Positions 7,955 to 15,435 of a stretch of 37,244 nt of DNA are shown piece by piece (the first letter of the stretch is position 1; the number at the start of each line of letters is the position of its first letter). Both the position numbers and the translations under genes were made by a program. The notes below the pieces were generated by a model, which was not told the DNA's origin, did not search any database, and saw only the letters and a list, made by a program, of their open reading frames with translations. This DNA comes from an uncultured Collinsella sp. (GTDB lineage: Bacteria; Actinomycetota; Coriobacteriia; Coriobacteriales; Coriobacteriaceae), in the NCBI GenBank assembly GCA_900544725.1, contig UQWK01000018.1, positions 1-37,244 on the forward strand. Reading direction: 5' to 3'.

Positions 7955-9866
7955 GGCAACGACCGCCGAGCGCGCGCTCAACCGCAAGGGCGGCACCATG
8001 TCGCGCCTCATCAAGACGCTCTTTGGCTTCTACCCCGTGCTTTTGCCCCTCGTCGTCGTCGGCGTGGTGCTCTGCGCCATCATCAACTCCATCGGTGCGA
8101 CCTTCCTTCAGAGCGCCCTGCAGATTATTAGCGACTCGTGGCAGTCGGGCGACTGGACGACCGCGCAGCCCAAGATTCTGAAGCTTGTGACCACCCTCGC
8201 CTGCATCTACGGCGTCGGCATCCTGTCCTCGCTGTTCTGGAACCGCGCCATGGCCATCGTCACGCAGGGCTCGCTCGAGAAGCTGCGCGAGAAGATGTTC
8301 AACCGCATGCAGGACCTGCCGATTCGCTACTTCGACACGCACCAGCGCGGCGACATCATGAGCCACTACACCAACGACATCGACACGCTGCGCCAGATGA
8401 TCAGCCAGTCGCTGCCCAACCTGCTCATGACGACCATCGTCATCGTCACGGTGTTCTTTATCATGCTGTACTACAGCGTGTGGATGTGCCTGGTCATTGT
8501 GGCCGGCGTCGCCTTTATGACCTTTATGACCAAGCTGCTCGGCTCCAACTCCGCGCGCTTCTTTATTGCGCAGCAGACCGAGCTCGGCGTTGTCGAGGGC
8601 CATATCGAGGAAGTCATGAACGGCCAGAAGGTCGTCAAGGCATTCTGCCACGAGTCTGCCGCCGAGGCCGATTTTGACGAGCGCAACGAAAAGCTCTTCG
8701 AGGTCTCGCAGAAGGCCAACATGTACGCCAATATCCTCATGCCCATCCTTATGAACCTGGGAAACCTGCTCTACGTGCTGGTCGCACTGGCAGGCGGCAT
8801 TTTCCTGGCGCTAGGCGTGCCCAACCTGAGCATCTCGGGCATGGCGCTGTCCATCGCCGTCGTGGTGCCGTTCCTCAACATGACCAAGCAGTTCTGCGGA
8901 CAGATCGGTCAGATCTCGCAGCAGATCAACGCCGTGGTCATGGGCCTCGCCGGCGCCGACCGCATCTTTGAGCTCATCGACGAGAAGCCCGAGGCCGACG
9001 AAGGCTACGTGACACTCGTCAACGCGCAGGTCAACCCCGACACCTGGCAGCTCGAGGAGGCTGACCACCACACCGGCATGTGGGCGTGGAAACATCCGCA
9101 CCGCGCAACCGGCGAGATCGAGTACGTGCCGCTGCGCGGCGACCTGGTCATGGACAACGTCGACTTTGGCTACACGCCCGACCACGAGGTGCTGCACGGC
9201 GTGTCCGTATACGCCAAGCCGGGCCAGAAGGTCGCATTTGTCGGCGCCACCGGTGCCGGCAAGACGACCATCACCAACCTCATCAACCGTTTCTATGACA
9301 TCGCCGACGGCAAGATTCGCTACGACGGCATCAACGTCAACAAAATCCGCAAGGCCGATCTGCGCCGCTCGCTGGGCGTCGTGCTGCAGGACGTGAACCT
9401 GTTCACCGGCACCGTGATGGATAACATCCGCTACGGCAACCTGGACGCCACCGACGAGGAATGCATCGCGGCGGCAAAGCTCGCCGGAGCCGACGACTTT
9501 ATCACCCGCCTGCCCGACGGCTACGACACCATGCTCACCGGCAACGGCGCTCAGCTGTCGCAGGGCCAGCGTCAGCTGATTTCGATCGCCCGCGCCGCCG
9601 TCGCCGATCCGCCGGCGATGATCCTGGACGAGGCCACGAGCTCCATCGACACCCGCACCGAGGCCATCGTGCAGGAGGGCATGGACAAGCTCATGGAGGG
9701 CCGCACGACGTTTGTCATCGCGCACCGTCTCTCCACCGTGCGCAACTCCGACGCGATTATCTGTCTGGACCACGGCCGCATCATCGAGCGCGGCAACCAT
9801 GACGAGCTGATTGCCAAGCGCGGGTACTACTACCAGCTGTACACCGGCGCGTTTGAGCTGGAGTAG
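7947..9866 (+). CDS. Heterodimeric ABC exporter, catalytic-site subunit (operon 1)
   Basis: This 639-residue half-transporter begins with a short soluble head, six membrane helices (about 30-330) and a C-terminal ATPase. Walker A is GATGAGKTT, Walker B is AMILDE with an intact catalytic Glu, and the switch His is present (VIAHRLST). The signature is LSQGQ rather than LSGGQ, as expected for the partner that lends the weaker signature to the degenerate site. A linker of about 30 residues between the two domains (YVTLVNAQ...WAWKHPH) is also present in the operon 2 homologue. The ATG lies in ATGAGTAA, overlapping the previous stop, with GGAAGGAGGC just upstream. The frame is open for 48 codons upstream, but that part overlaps the first gene and is not used. 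Confidence 0.92.
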   Translation: MSKATTAERALNRKGGTMSRLIKTLFGFYPVLLPLVVVGVVLCAIINSIGATFLQSALQIISDSWQSGDWTTAQPKILKLVTTLACIYGVGILSSLFWNRAMAIVTQGSLEKLREKMFNRMQDLPIRYFDTHQRGDIMSHYTNDIDTLRQMISQSLPNLLMTTIVIVTVFFIMLYYSVWMCLVIVAGVAFMTFMTKLLGSNSARFFIAQQTELGVVEGHIEEVMNGQKVVKAFCHESAAEADFDERNEKLFEVSQKANMYANILMPILMNLGNLLYVLVALAGGIFLALGVPNLSISGMALSIAVVVPFLNMTKQFCGQIGQISQQINAVVMGLAGADRIFELIDEKPEADEGYVTLVNAQVNPDTWQLEEADHHTGMWAWKHPHRATGEIEYVPLRGDLVMDNVDFGYTPDHEVLHGVSVYAKPGQKVAFVGATGAGKTTITNLINRFYDIADGKIRYDGINVNKIRKADLRRSLGVVLQDVNLFTGTVMDNIRYGNLDATDEECIAAAKLAGADDFITRLPDGYDTMLTGNGAQLSQGQRQLISIARAAVADPPAMILDEATSSIDTRTEAIVQEGMDKLMEGRTTFVIAHRLSTVRNSDAIICLDHGRIIERGNHDELIAKRGYYYQLYTGAFELE

Positions 9867-9881
9867 ACAGGTTTGTTCCAC

Positions 9882-9987
9882 GGGGGTCTCCCAGGCGGGC
9901 CGGGGTGTAACCTCCGTGCTCAAACATTCTCGCTTCGCTGCGAAACTGCGCGCGGAGGTTACACCCCGGCCCGCCTGGGAGACCCCC
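9882..9987 (+). ncRNA. Long-stem 3'-UTR element, copy 1
   Basis: Arms 9882-9916 and 9953-9987 are perfectly complementary over 35 bases. They enclose a 36-base core (9917-9952) beginning TGCTCAAACATTCTCGC and ending AACTGCGCG. The same core occurs at 14438 and 16636, and in divergent form at 36997, each time inside different self-complementary arms. It begins 15 bases after the exporter stop codon and precedes a separate terminator. ncRNA is the working label; a DNA-level role is also possible. Confidence 0.7.
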
Positions 9988-10029
9988 TGCACGCAATCGC
10001 CCGTCACTTAAAACGAAATTAAAGTTGGT

Positions 10030-10062
10030 GAGCCCCTGGCCAGTTGGCCAGGGGCTCGTTTT
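10030..10062 (+). terminator. Intrinsic terminator of exporter operon 1
   Basis: GAGCCCCTGGCC and GGCCAGGGGCTC form a 12-bp stem with an AGTT loop, followed by GTTTTGTGT. The GGCC-nnTT-GGCC tip is shared with the terminators at 14549 and 16745. Confidence 0.92.
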
Positions 10063-10111
10063 GTGTGGAGGCGTTGCGTTTCGTGAAGAATGTGTCGCAT
10101 GCTTCTGGTTG

Positions 10112-10133
10112 TGGTATAAACGTAACATGCTAC
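10112..10133 (+). promoter_or_regulatory. Extended -10 promoter and operator 1 of MarR2
   Basis: TGG-TATAAA (10112-10120) reads as an extended -10 box; no good -35 is seen. Immediately downstream is GTAACATGCTAC (10122-10133), a near-palindrome that matches GTAGCTTGCTAC at 10648 in ten of twelve positions. The second copy precedes the first ABC gene of the same operon. Confidence 0.65.
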
Positions 10134-10152
10134 AGAAAGGATGGTGGCTGGA

Positions 10153-10581
10153 ATGGTTCCCGAAGATGCTGTTGGACCCCTGTTTAAGGTGATCAACGAG
10201 CGCATGCAGGCGTCTGCCGATGCGGACCTCAAGGAGCAAGGGCTCACCTTTGCGCAAAGCCAGGTGATCGTCTACCTCATTGAGCATGCGGGCCGAGCGC
10301 TCCAAAAAGAGATCGAAGCTAACCTCAAGGTTTCCCACCCAACGGTCTCGGGTCTCGTGAGCCGGCTCGAGAAAAACGGCTTTGTGCGCACCTGGGTAGC
10401 CGAGGATGACCGACGCAATAAGGTCGTTGAGCTCACGGACAAGGCACACGATGCCGGCGACCGTATGCGTGCCACAATGCGCGAACGCGATCGAGAACTG
10501 CTCGCCGGCCTTGATGAGCGCGAGCAGGCAGAGCTCATCCGCATGCTCAGGCGGGTCTACGCCAACGTCTGCAAACAATAG
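10153..10581 (+). CDS. MarR-family transcriptional regulator of exporter operon 2
   Basis: This 142-residue winged-helix regulator contains the recognition region LQKEIEANLKVSHPTVSGLVSRLEKNGFVRTW and the wing DDRRNKVVELTDKAHD. A C-terminal dimerisation helix follows (ERDRELLAGLDEREQAELIRMLRRVY). An ATG at 10141 sits directly on the AAAGGA site, so the ATG at 10153, about eleven bases from it, is preferred; four extra residues would be added otherwise. It is not closely similar to the operon 1 regulator in sequence or in operator. It likely controls itself and the ABC pair beginning 115 bases downstream, through the matching GTARC..GCTAC sites. Confidence 0.9.
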   Translation: MVPEDAVGPLFKVINERMQASADADLKEQGLTFAQSQVIVYLIEHAGRALQKEIEANLKVSHPTVSGLVSRLEKNGFVRTWVAEDDRRNKVVELTDKAHDAGDRMRATMRERDRELLAGLDEREQAELIRMLRRVYANVCKQ

Positions 10582-10632
10582 CCTCACCAGCACCCGTCGC
10601 CCACTGGATTCGATCCGCCTGCGGCGGGCTTC

Positions 10633-10662
10633 TTTACACCCTATTCCGTAGCTTGCTACGTA
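10633..10662 (+). promoter_or_regulatory. Second promoter and MarR2 operator before the ABC genes
   Basis: TTTACA (10633-10638) lies 18 bases before TACGTA (10657-10662). The inverted repeat GTAGC-TT-GCTAC (10648-10659) overlaps the spacer and the -10. A short CCGCC/GGCGG hairpin (10615-10627) follows the regulator gene and may attenuate read-through. The operator resembles the one at 10122, suggesting that both promoters answer to the same MarR protein. Confidence 0.55.
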
Positions 10663-10695
10663 ATTTCAGCCCGATTCGTACAGAAAGGAACATGC

Positions 10696-12453
10696 ATGAT
10701 ACGAACGCTTGCACGGAGCCTGCGGCAATACCGCAAGAGCTCCGTCACCGCCATCCTGCTTTCGATCCTGGAGGTGATACTCGAGATCGCGATCCCGCTC
10801 GTCATGAGCGACCTCATCGACCGCGGCATCCAAGCCGGCAACATGGGCGAGGTCTGGCGCCTTGGCATCGCCCTGCTCGTCCTTGCCGTTCTCGAATTTG
10901 GAGTGGGCACCAGCGGCGCTTGGATGGGCGCACGCGCTTCGGTGGGCTTCGCCGCCAACCTGCGCGACGATATGTACGACAACGTGCAGACTTTCTCTTT
11001 TGGCAACATCGACAAGTTCTCTACCGGCTCGATCGTCACACGCGTCACCACCGACGTCACCAACGTGCAGAACGCCTACATGATGATCATCCGCATGGGC
11101 GTGCGCGGCCCCGTGATGCTCGCGTTCTGCTGGGTCGTGTCGTTTACCATCAACCAGCAGATCTCGTTGGTGTTCCTAGCCGTGATCCCCATCCTCGCCA
11201 TCGCACTCGGACTCATCATGTGGCGCGTAAGCAGCATCTTCAACCGCGTTTTCGCCACCTACGACACGCTCAACAACGTGGTGCAGGAAAACGTCGCGGG
11301 CATCCGCGTAGTCAAGTCGTTCAACCGCGAGGAGCACGAAATCGGCAAGTTCGAGGCCATCAGCCAACGCATCTACAAGGACTTCGCCCGCGGCGAGCGC
11401 CTCATTGCGCTCAACACGCCGCTCATGCAAGCCTGCATGTACGCATGCATGATCCTCATATCTTGGATCGGAGCCAAGGCCATCGTGGCCTCGGGCAACA
11501 ACGCCGCGCTCGGCCTCACAACAGGGCAGCTCACCGCGCTCTTTACCTACGCCACGCAGATCCTCATGGCACTCATGATGCTCTCCATGGTCTTTACGCT
11601 CATCGTAATCGCCCAGAGCTCGGCCAAACGCATCGCTGAGCTGCTCTGCGAACAGAGCGACATCGTGAGCCCCGAGCCCGGCCGCGCCGTCAGGCAGGTC
11701 GCGGACGGCTCCGTGGAGTTTGACCACGTCAGCTTTGCCTACGCGAGCAAGGCCGAGAAAAACGTGCTCGAGAACGTAGACCTCACCATCAAGAGCGGCG
11801 AGGTCGTGGGCATCATCGGCGGCACGGGTTCGTCCAAGTCGAGCCTTGTGAACCTTATCGCCCGCCTCTATGACGTCACCGCGGGCACCGTGCGCGTGGG
11901 CGGCGTCGACGTGCGCGACTACGACCTCGATGCGCTGCGCGGCCAGGTTGCCATGGTGCTGCAGAAAAACGAGCTCTTTAGCGGCACCATCGCCGAGAAT
12001 CTGCGCTGGGGTGACGCCGAGGCCAACGATGCGGAGCTGGCGCGTGCCTGCGAGCTCGCCTGCGCGAACGAGTTTATCGACCAGATGCCCAACGGTTATC
12101 AAACCGCGATCGAACAGGGCGGTACCAACGTCTCGGGCGGACAGAAGCAGCGCCTGTGCATCGCCCGCGCGCTCGTGGCCAAGCCGCGCGTGCTCGTGCT
12201 CGACGACTCGACGAGCGCCGTCGACACCAAGACCGACGCGAAGATCCAGCAGGGTCTTGCCGAGTACCTGCCCACCACGACCAAGATTGTGATTGCACAG
12301 CGTGTGAGCTCGGTCATGCACGCCGACAAGATCGTGGTCATGGACGACGGTCGTATCAGCGCGGTGGGCACGCACGAAGAGCTTTTGCGCACGAGCGATA
12401 TCTATCGCGAGATCTTTGAGTCGCAGCAGAAGGGAACGGCAGAGGATGAGTAA
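10696..12453 (+). CDS. Heterodimeric ABC exporter, degenerate-site subunit (operon 2)
   Basis: This 585-residue half-transporter is a paralogue of the first ABC gene of operon 1, sharing blocks such as MMIIRMGVRGPV, VLQKN.LFSGTIAENLRWGD and NVSGGQKQRLCIARAL. Six membrane helices occupy about 1-310, followed by the ATPase domain. The Walker A is GGTGSSKSS (375-383) with Ser at the usual Gly. Walker B ends LDD, with Asp504 replacing the catalytic Glu. The switch His is Gln535 (VIAQRVSS). It therefore forms the non-hydrolysing site of the heterodimer. AAAGGA lies eight to ten bases before the ATG. The C-terminal tail is shorter than in operon 1. Confidence 0.92.
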   Translation: MIRTLARSLRQYRKSSVTAILLSILEVILEIAIPLVMSDLIDRGIQAGNMGEVWRLGIALLVLAVLEFGVGTSGAWMGARASVGFAANLRDDMYDNVQTFSFGNIDKFSTGSIVTRVTTDVTNVQNAYMMIIRMGVRGPVMLAFCWVVSFTINQQISLVFLAVIPILAIALGLIMWRVSSIFNRVFATYDTLNNVVQENVAGIRVVKSFNREEHEIGKFEAISQRIYKDFARGERLIALNTPLMQACMYACMILISWIGAKAIVASGNNAALGLTTGQLTALFTYATQILMALMMLSMVFTLIVIAQSSAKRIAELLCEQSDIVSPEPGRAVRQVADGSVEFDHVSFAYASKAEKNVLENVDLTIKSGEVVGIIGGTGSSKSSLVNLIARLYDVTAGTVRVGGVDVRDYDLDALRGQVAMVLQKNELFSGTIAENLRWGDAEANDAELARACELACANEFIDQMPNGYQTAIEQGGTNVSGGQKQRLCIARALVAKPRVLVLDDSTSAVDTKTDAKIQQGLAEYLPTTTKIVIAQRVSSVMHADKIVVMDDGRISAVGTHEELLRTSDIYREIFESQQKGTAEDE

Positions 12454-14386
12454 GCAGAATAAACGTCCCGCGAAGGGAGCGGCACCAGGTGCCGACATGC
12501 CCGCGATGCAGCTCGATATGGAAACCGTCAAGCGTCTGCTCTCGTATATGTCCTGCTACCGAGGACAGCTCGCGCTCGTCGTCGTGTGCATTCTGGTCTC
12601 TGCTGTCGCGAGCGCCGCATCGTCGATGTTTTTGCAGACACTTATCGACGACTACATCGTCCCGCTTTTGGCGACCGACGCCCCCGTATGGACGGGGCTC
12701 GCGCACGCGCTCATCACCATCGGCGCTGTCTATGTGGTGGGCGTCGCGGCCACGCTCGTCTACAACTGCGCGATGGTCACCGTGGCGCAGGGCACGCTTA
12801 AACGCATCCGCGACGACATGTTCTCGCACATGCAGACACTCCCCTTGCGCTACTTCGACACGCACGCGCACGGCGACATCATGAGCCTCTACACCAACGA
12901 TACCGACACCCTGCGCCAGATGATCGCGCAGTCGCTCTCGCAGCTTGTGAGCTCGGTGTTCACGTTGGTCGCAGTCTTTGTGTGCATGCTTTGGGTGAGC
13001 GTGGGGCTCACCGCGGTGGTCTGTGTGCTCATGGCGACGATACTCGTGTTCGTGGGCCGCATCACGGGAATCATCGGGGCGTTTTCTATCGAGCAGCAAG
13101 ATACGCTCGGCGCGCTCAACGGCTACATCGAGGAGATGGTCGGCGGGCAGAAGGTCATCAAGGTCTTTTGTCACGAGGATGCCGCGCGCATCGGAATGGA
13201 CAAGCTCAACCGTGCCTGGGCAAAGGCCGCGACGAACGCGCAGGGCATGGGCAATTCGATCATGCCCATGATGAACGCACTTGGCTACCTGATCTATGTG
13301 GTGGTGGCCGTGCTCGGTGGCTACATGGCCATCGCAGGAACGCCCAACCTGGGACTTACTGGTTTCGACACGCTCACGCTTGGCGCCATCGCGTCCTTCT
13401 TGACGCTCTCGCGCAACTTCATAAACCCCGTGGCGCAAGTGTCCAACCAGCTCAACTCGATCATCATTGCGATTGCGGGCGCCGGGCGCATCTTTACGCT
13501 CATGGACGAGGCGCCCGAGTCCGACGACGGTTACGTAACGCTGGTTAACGTGCGCGAGGGCGCGGACGGTGCGCTTGTCGAAACGAACGAGCGAACCGAA
13601 CGCTGGGCCTGGAAGAACCCGCATCACGAGGGCGACAGTGGGCTCGTACCGCTCAAGGGGCACATCTTGCTCGACCACGTGAGCTTTGGCTATGCACCCC
13701 AAAAGCTCGTGCTGCACGATATCGAGCTCGACGCCGAGCCCGGACAGAAGATCGCGCTCGTGGGCGCGACGGGCGCCGGAAAGACCACGATCACCAATCT
13801 TATCAACCGCTTTTACGACATTGATGACGGCAAGATCCGCTACGACGGCATCAACATCAACAAGATCTGCAGGGCCGACCTGCGCCGGAGCCTGGGCGTT
13901 GTGCTGCAGGACGTGAATCTGTTCACCGGTACCGTCATGGACAACATCCGCTACGGCTGCCCTGGCGCCACGGACGAGCAGTGCATCGAGGCAGCGCGCC
14001 TGGCCAACGCCGACGGGTTTATCCGCATGCTACCGGCCGGCTACGGCACCGTACTCGAGGGCGACGGCAGCGGGCTTTCGCAGGGGCAGCGCCAGCTGAT
14101 CAGCATTGCACGCGCCGCCGTGGCCGATCCGCCCGCGATGATTCTGGACGAGGCCACGTCGAGCATCGACACCCGCACCGAGGCATTGGTGCAGCGCGGC
14201 ATGGATGCGCTGATGGAGGGCAGGACCACGTTTGTGATCGCGCACCGCTTGAGCACCGTACGCAACTCCGACCTGATCTGCGTGCTGGATAACGGGCAGA
14301 TTATCGAGCTTGGCAACCATGACGAGCTGATTGCCAAGCGCGGGTATTACTACCAGCTGTATACGGGTGCGTTTGAGCTGGAGTAG
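12446..14386 (+). CDS. Heterodimeric ABC exporter, catalytic-site subunit (operon 2)
   Basis: This 646-residue half-transporter is paralogous to the second ABC gene of operon 1 and ends with an almost identical C-terminus (RGYYYQLYTGAFELE). Walker A is GATGAGKTT, Walker B is AMILDE, the switch region is VIAHRLST, and the signature is LSQGQ. The same extra linker (YVTLVNVREGADG...WAWKNPHH) joins the membrane and ATPase domains. The N-terminal 25 residues are Lys/Ala/Met-rich and soluble. The ATG lies in ATGAGTAA, overlapping the stop of the first subunit by eight bases, as in operon 1. Duplication of the whole ABC pair in tandem is the simplest explanation of this arrangement. Confidence 0.92.
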   Translation: MSKQNKRPAKGAAPGADMPAMQLDMETVKRLLSYMSCYRGQLALVVVCILVSAVASAASSMFLQTLIDDYIVPLLATDAPVWTGLAHALITIGAVYVVGVAATLVYNCAMVTVAQGTLKRIRDDMFSHMQTLPLRYFDTHAHGDIMSLYTNDTDTLRQMIAQSLSQLVSSVFTLVAVFVCMLWVSVGLTAVVCVLMATILVFVGRITGIIGAFSIEQQDTLGALNGYIEEMVGGQKVIKVFCHEDAARIGMDKLNRAWAKAATNAQGMGNSIMPMMNALGYLIYVVVAVLGGYMAIAGTPNLGLTGFDTLTLGAIASFLTLSRNFINPVAQVSNQLNSIIIAIAGAGRIFTLMDEAPESDDGYVTLVNVREGADGALVETNERTERWAWKNPHHEGDSGLVPLKGHILLDHVSFGYAPQKLVLHDIELDAEPGQKIALVGATGAGKTTITNLINRFYDIDDGKIRYDGININKICRADLRRSLGVVLQDVNLFTGTVMDNIRYGCPGATDEQCIEAARLANADGFIRMLPAGYGTVLEGDGSGLSQGQRQLISIARAAVADPPAMILDEATSSIDTRTEALVQRGMDALMEGRTTFVIAHRLSTVRNSDLICVLDNGQIIELGNHDELIAKRGYYYQLYTGAFELE

Positions 14387-14400
14387 GACCGGTTACTGAC

Positions 14401-14507
14401 GGAGGGTGTCCCGGGGGCGGGCGGGGTAATTCCTCCGTGCTCAAACATTCTCGCTGCGCTGCGAAACTGCGCGCGGAGGAAATACCCCGTCTCCCTCGGG
14501 GAGCTCC
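14401..14507 (+). ncRNA. Long-stem 3'-UTR element, copy 2
   Basis: The 36-base core at 14438-14473 differs from copy 1 by a single base. The arms (14401-14437 and 14474-14507) are different in sequence from copy 1 and pair imperfectly, several mismatches being G-T wobbles (CGGGGTAATTCCTCCG against its near-complement). It starts 14 bases after the stop of exporter operon 2 and precedes a separate terminator. Confidence 0.65.
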
Positions 14508-14548
14508 TACGCGCACGGTCTTTTCTCGCAAGCTGAAGAAAAGTGGTG

Positions 14549-14580
14549 AGGCCCTGGCCGGTTGGCCAGGGCCTTGTTTT
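14549..14580 (+). terminator. Intrinsic terminator of exporter operon 2
   Basis: AGGCCCTGGCC pairs with GGCCAGGGCCT around GGTT, followed by TGTTTTG. It is closely related to the operon 1 terminator in both sequence and position relative to the long-stem element. Confidence 0.9.
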
Positions 14581-14614
14581 GTGTGGGGGGTGTTTTGGCT
14601 GGCGGGTGCTGCAT

Positions 14615-14628
14615 ATTATTCGTATAAT
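14615..14628 (+). promoter_or_regulatory. -10 box and operator of the toxin-antitoxin pair
   Basis: A consensus TATAAT occupies 14623-14628 and is half of the dyad ATTAT-TCGT-ATAAT. This is a typical arrangement for autorepression by an antitoxin. No convincing -35 box is seen. The antitoxin start is 36 bases downstream. Confidence 0.6.
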
Positions 14629-14664
14629 TTATCGTAAGTTCCCGTACATCGATTGGAGCCTTAC

Positions 14665-14928
14665 ATGCCTGCCATTAAACCTGTTTCCGATTTACGCAAT
14701 TACAACGAGGTGCTCTCCGATGTCCACGAGGGCTCCCCGGTGTTTCTGACCAAAAATGGGCACGGTTGCTACGCTGTGCTCGACATGAAAGATTACGACC
14801 GATTTTGCGCCATCAGCACGCTGATGTCCGAGCTTGAGCGCGGACGCAGCTCGGGTGATGAGAGCGGATGGGTCTCGTCGGACAACGTCGCCGAGCACTT
14901 CCGCCGCAAGGCCGCAAGCCATGCATAG
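14665..14928 (+). CDS. Phd/YefM-family antitoxin
   Basis: This small protein of 87 residues begins MPAIKPVSDLRNYNEVLSDV and continues GSPVFLTKNGHGCYAVLDMKDYD. That is the classical Phd/YefM N-terminal DNA-binding and dimerisation fold. The C-terminal part, rich in Ser, Arg and Glu, would wrap and neutralise the toxin. TTGGAG lies about seven bases before the ATG at 14665. The stop overlaps the toxin start by eight bases (ATGCATAG), giving coupled translation. The upstream dyad over the -10 box suggests conditional autorepression with the toxin. Confidence 0.9.
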   Translation: MPAIKPVSDLRNYNEVLSDVHEGSPVFLTKNGHGCYAVLDMKDYDRFCAISTLMSELERGRSSGDESGWVSSDNVAEHFRRKAASHA

Positions 14929-15235
14929 CTTCGAGGTCGTCTACTCTCCGCTGGCTCTGCAAGATCTCGACGACATCTGGGGCTATATTGCCGTCAAAAA
15001 GGACAATCCCGCAGCAGCGGAGAGAATCGTAGGGGGCATCCTCGCTCGGATAGACCTGCTCTCCAGCTTCCCGGAGTCGGGCACGCCACTTTCATCGATC
15101 CATCCCCTACGCTCCGATTACCGGTTCGTGATCTGTGACAATTATCTCGCGTTTTACCGCTATCACCAGAAGGTCTATATTGACCGTGTTCTCCACGGAA
15201 AACGCGATTACCTGCAGATATTGCTTGCCAAATAA
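14921..15235 (+). CDS. RelE/ParE-family toxin
   Basis: This 104-residue protein has the ParE/RelE pattern: VVYSPLALQDLDDIWGYIAVKKDNPAAAERIVGGILARIDLLSSFPESGTPL followed by DYRFVICDNYLAFYRYHQKVYIDRVLHGKRDYLQIL. The YRFVICDNYLAFYR and VLHGKRDY strands match the Plasmid_stab/RelE superfamily. Whether it is a ribosome-dependent nuclease (RelE-like) or a gyrase poison (ParE-like) cannot be decided. The start is fixed by the overlap with the antitoxin stop. The frame is open further upstream, but only inside the antitoxin gene. Confidence 0.9.
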   Translation: MHSFEVVYSPLALQDLDDIWGYIAVKKDNPAAAERIVGGILARIDLLSSFPESGTPLSSIHPLRSDYRFVICDNYLAFYRYHQKVYIDRVLHGKRDYLQILLAK

Positions 15236-15332
15236 AATGATAGCTAATTTGGGACGCTCTCTGAGTGTAGCCGTCAACAGTGGACGCAGCAAAGGAACGC
15301 CCCTTTGTCATGCAAAGTCTTTGGAAATCAAA

Positions 15333-15361
15333 GTGCTCATTGCCTGTGTGGCAATGAGCAC
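15333..15361. terminator. 12-bp hairpin between the toxin and lipoprotein genes
   Basis: GTGCTCATTGCC and GGCAATGAGCAC pair perfectly around TGTGT. It sits between two convergent genes and would act in both directions, although the flanking T-runs are poor (TAATTG on the plus side). Confidence 0.6.
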
Positions 15362-15435
15362 TAATTGACGTAGATTAAATATTAGTTCTAACGTGAAATC
15401 CTGGAGCTGCTTGAGCAAAGAGGAAATGCCTATAA

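Noticed and set aside
6338..8014. Antisense frame over the first ABC gene
   Set aside because: Composition is that of a complementary-strand artefact, and it crosses two clear overlapping genes on the plus strand.
9882..9987. Long-stem element as an ordinary terminator
   Set aside because: The stem is far longer than needed, lacks a T-run, and is followed by a separate complete terminator.
10141..10152. ATG at 10141 as start of the second MarR gene
   Set aside because: It overlaps the AAAGGA site itself, leaving no spacing; the ATG at 10153 is preferred, although the difference is only four residues.
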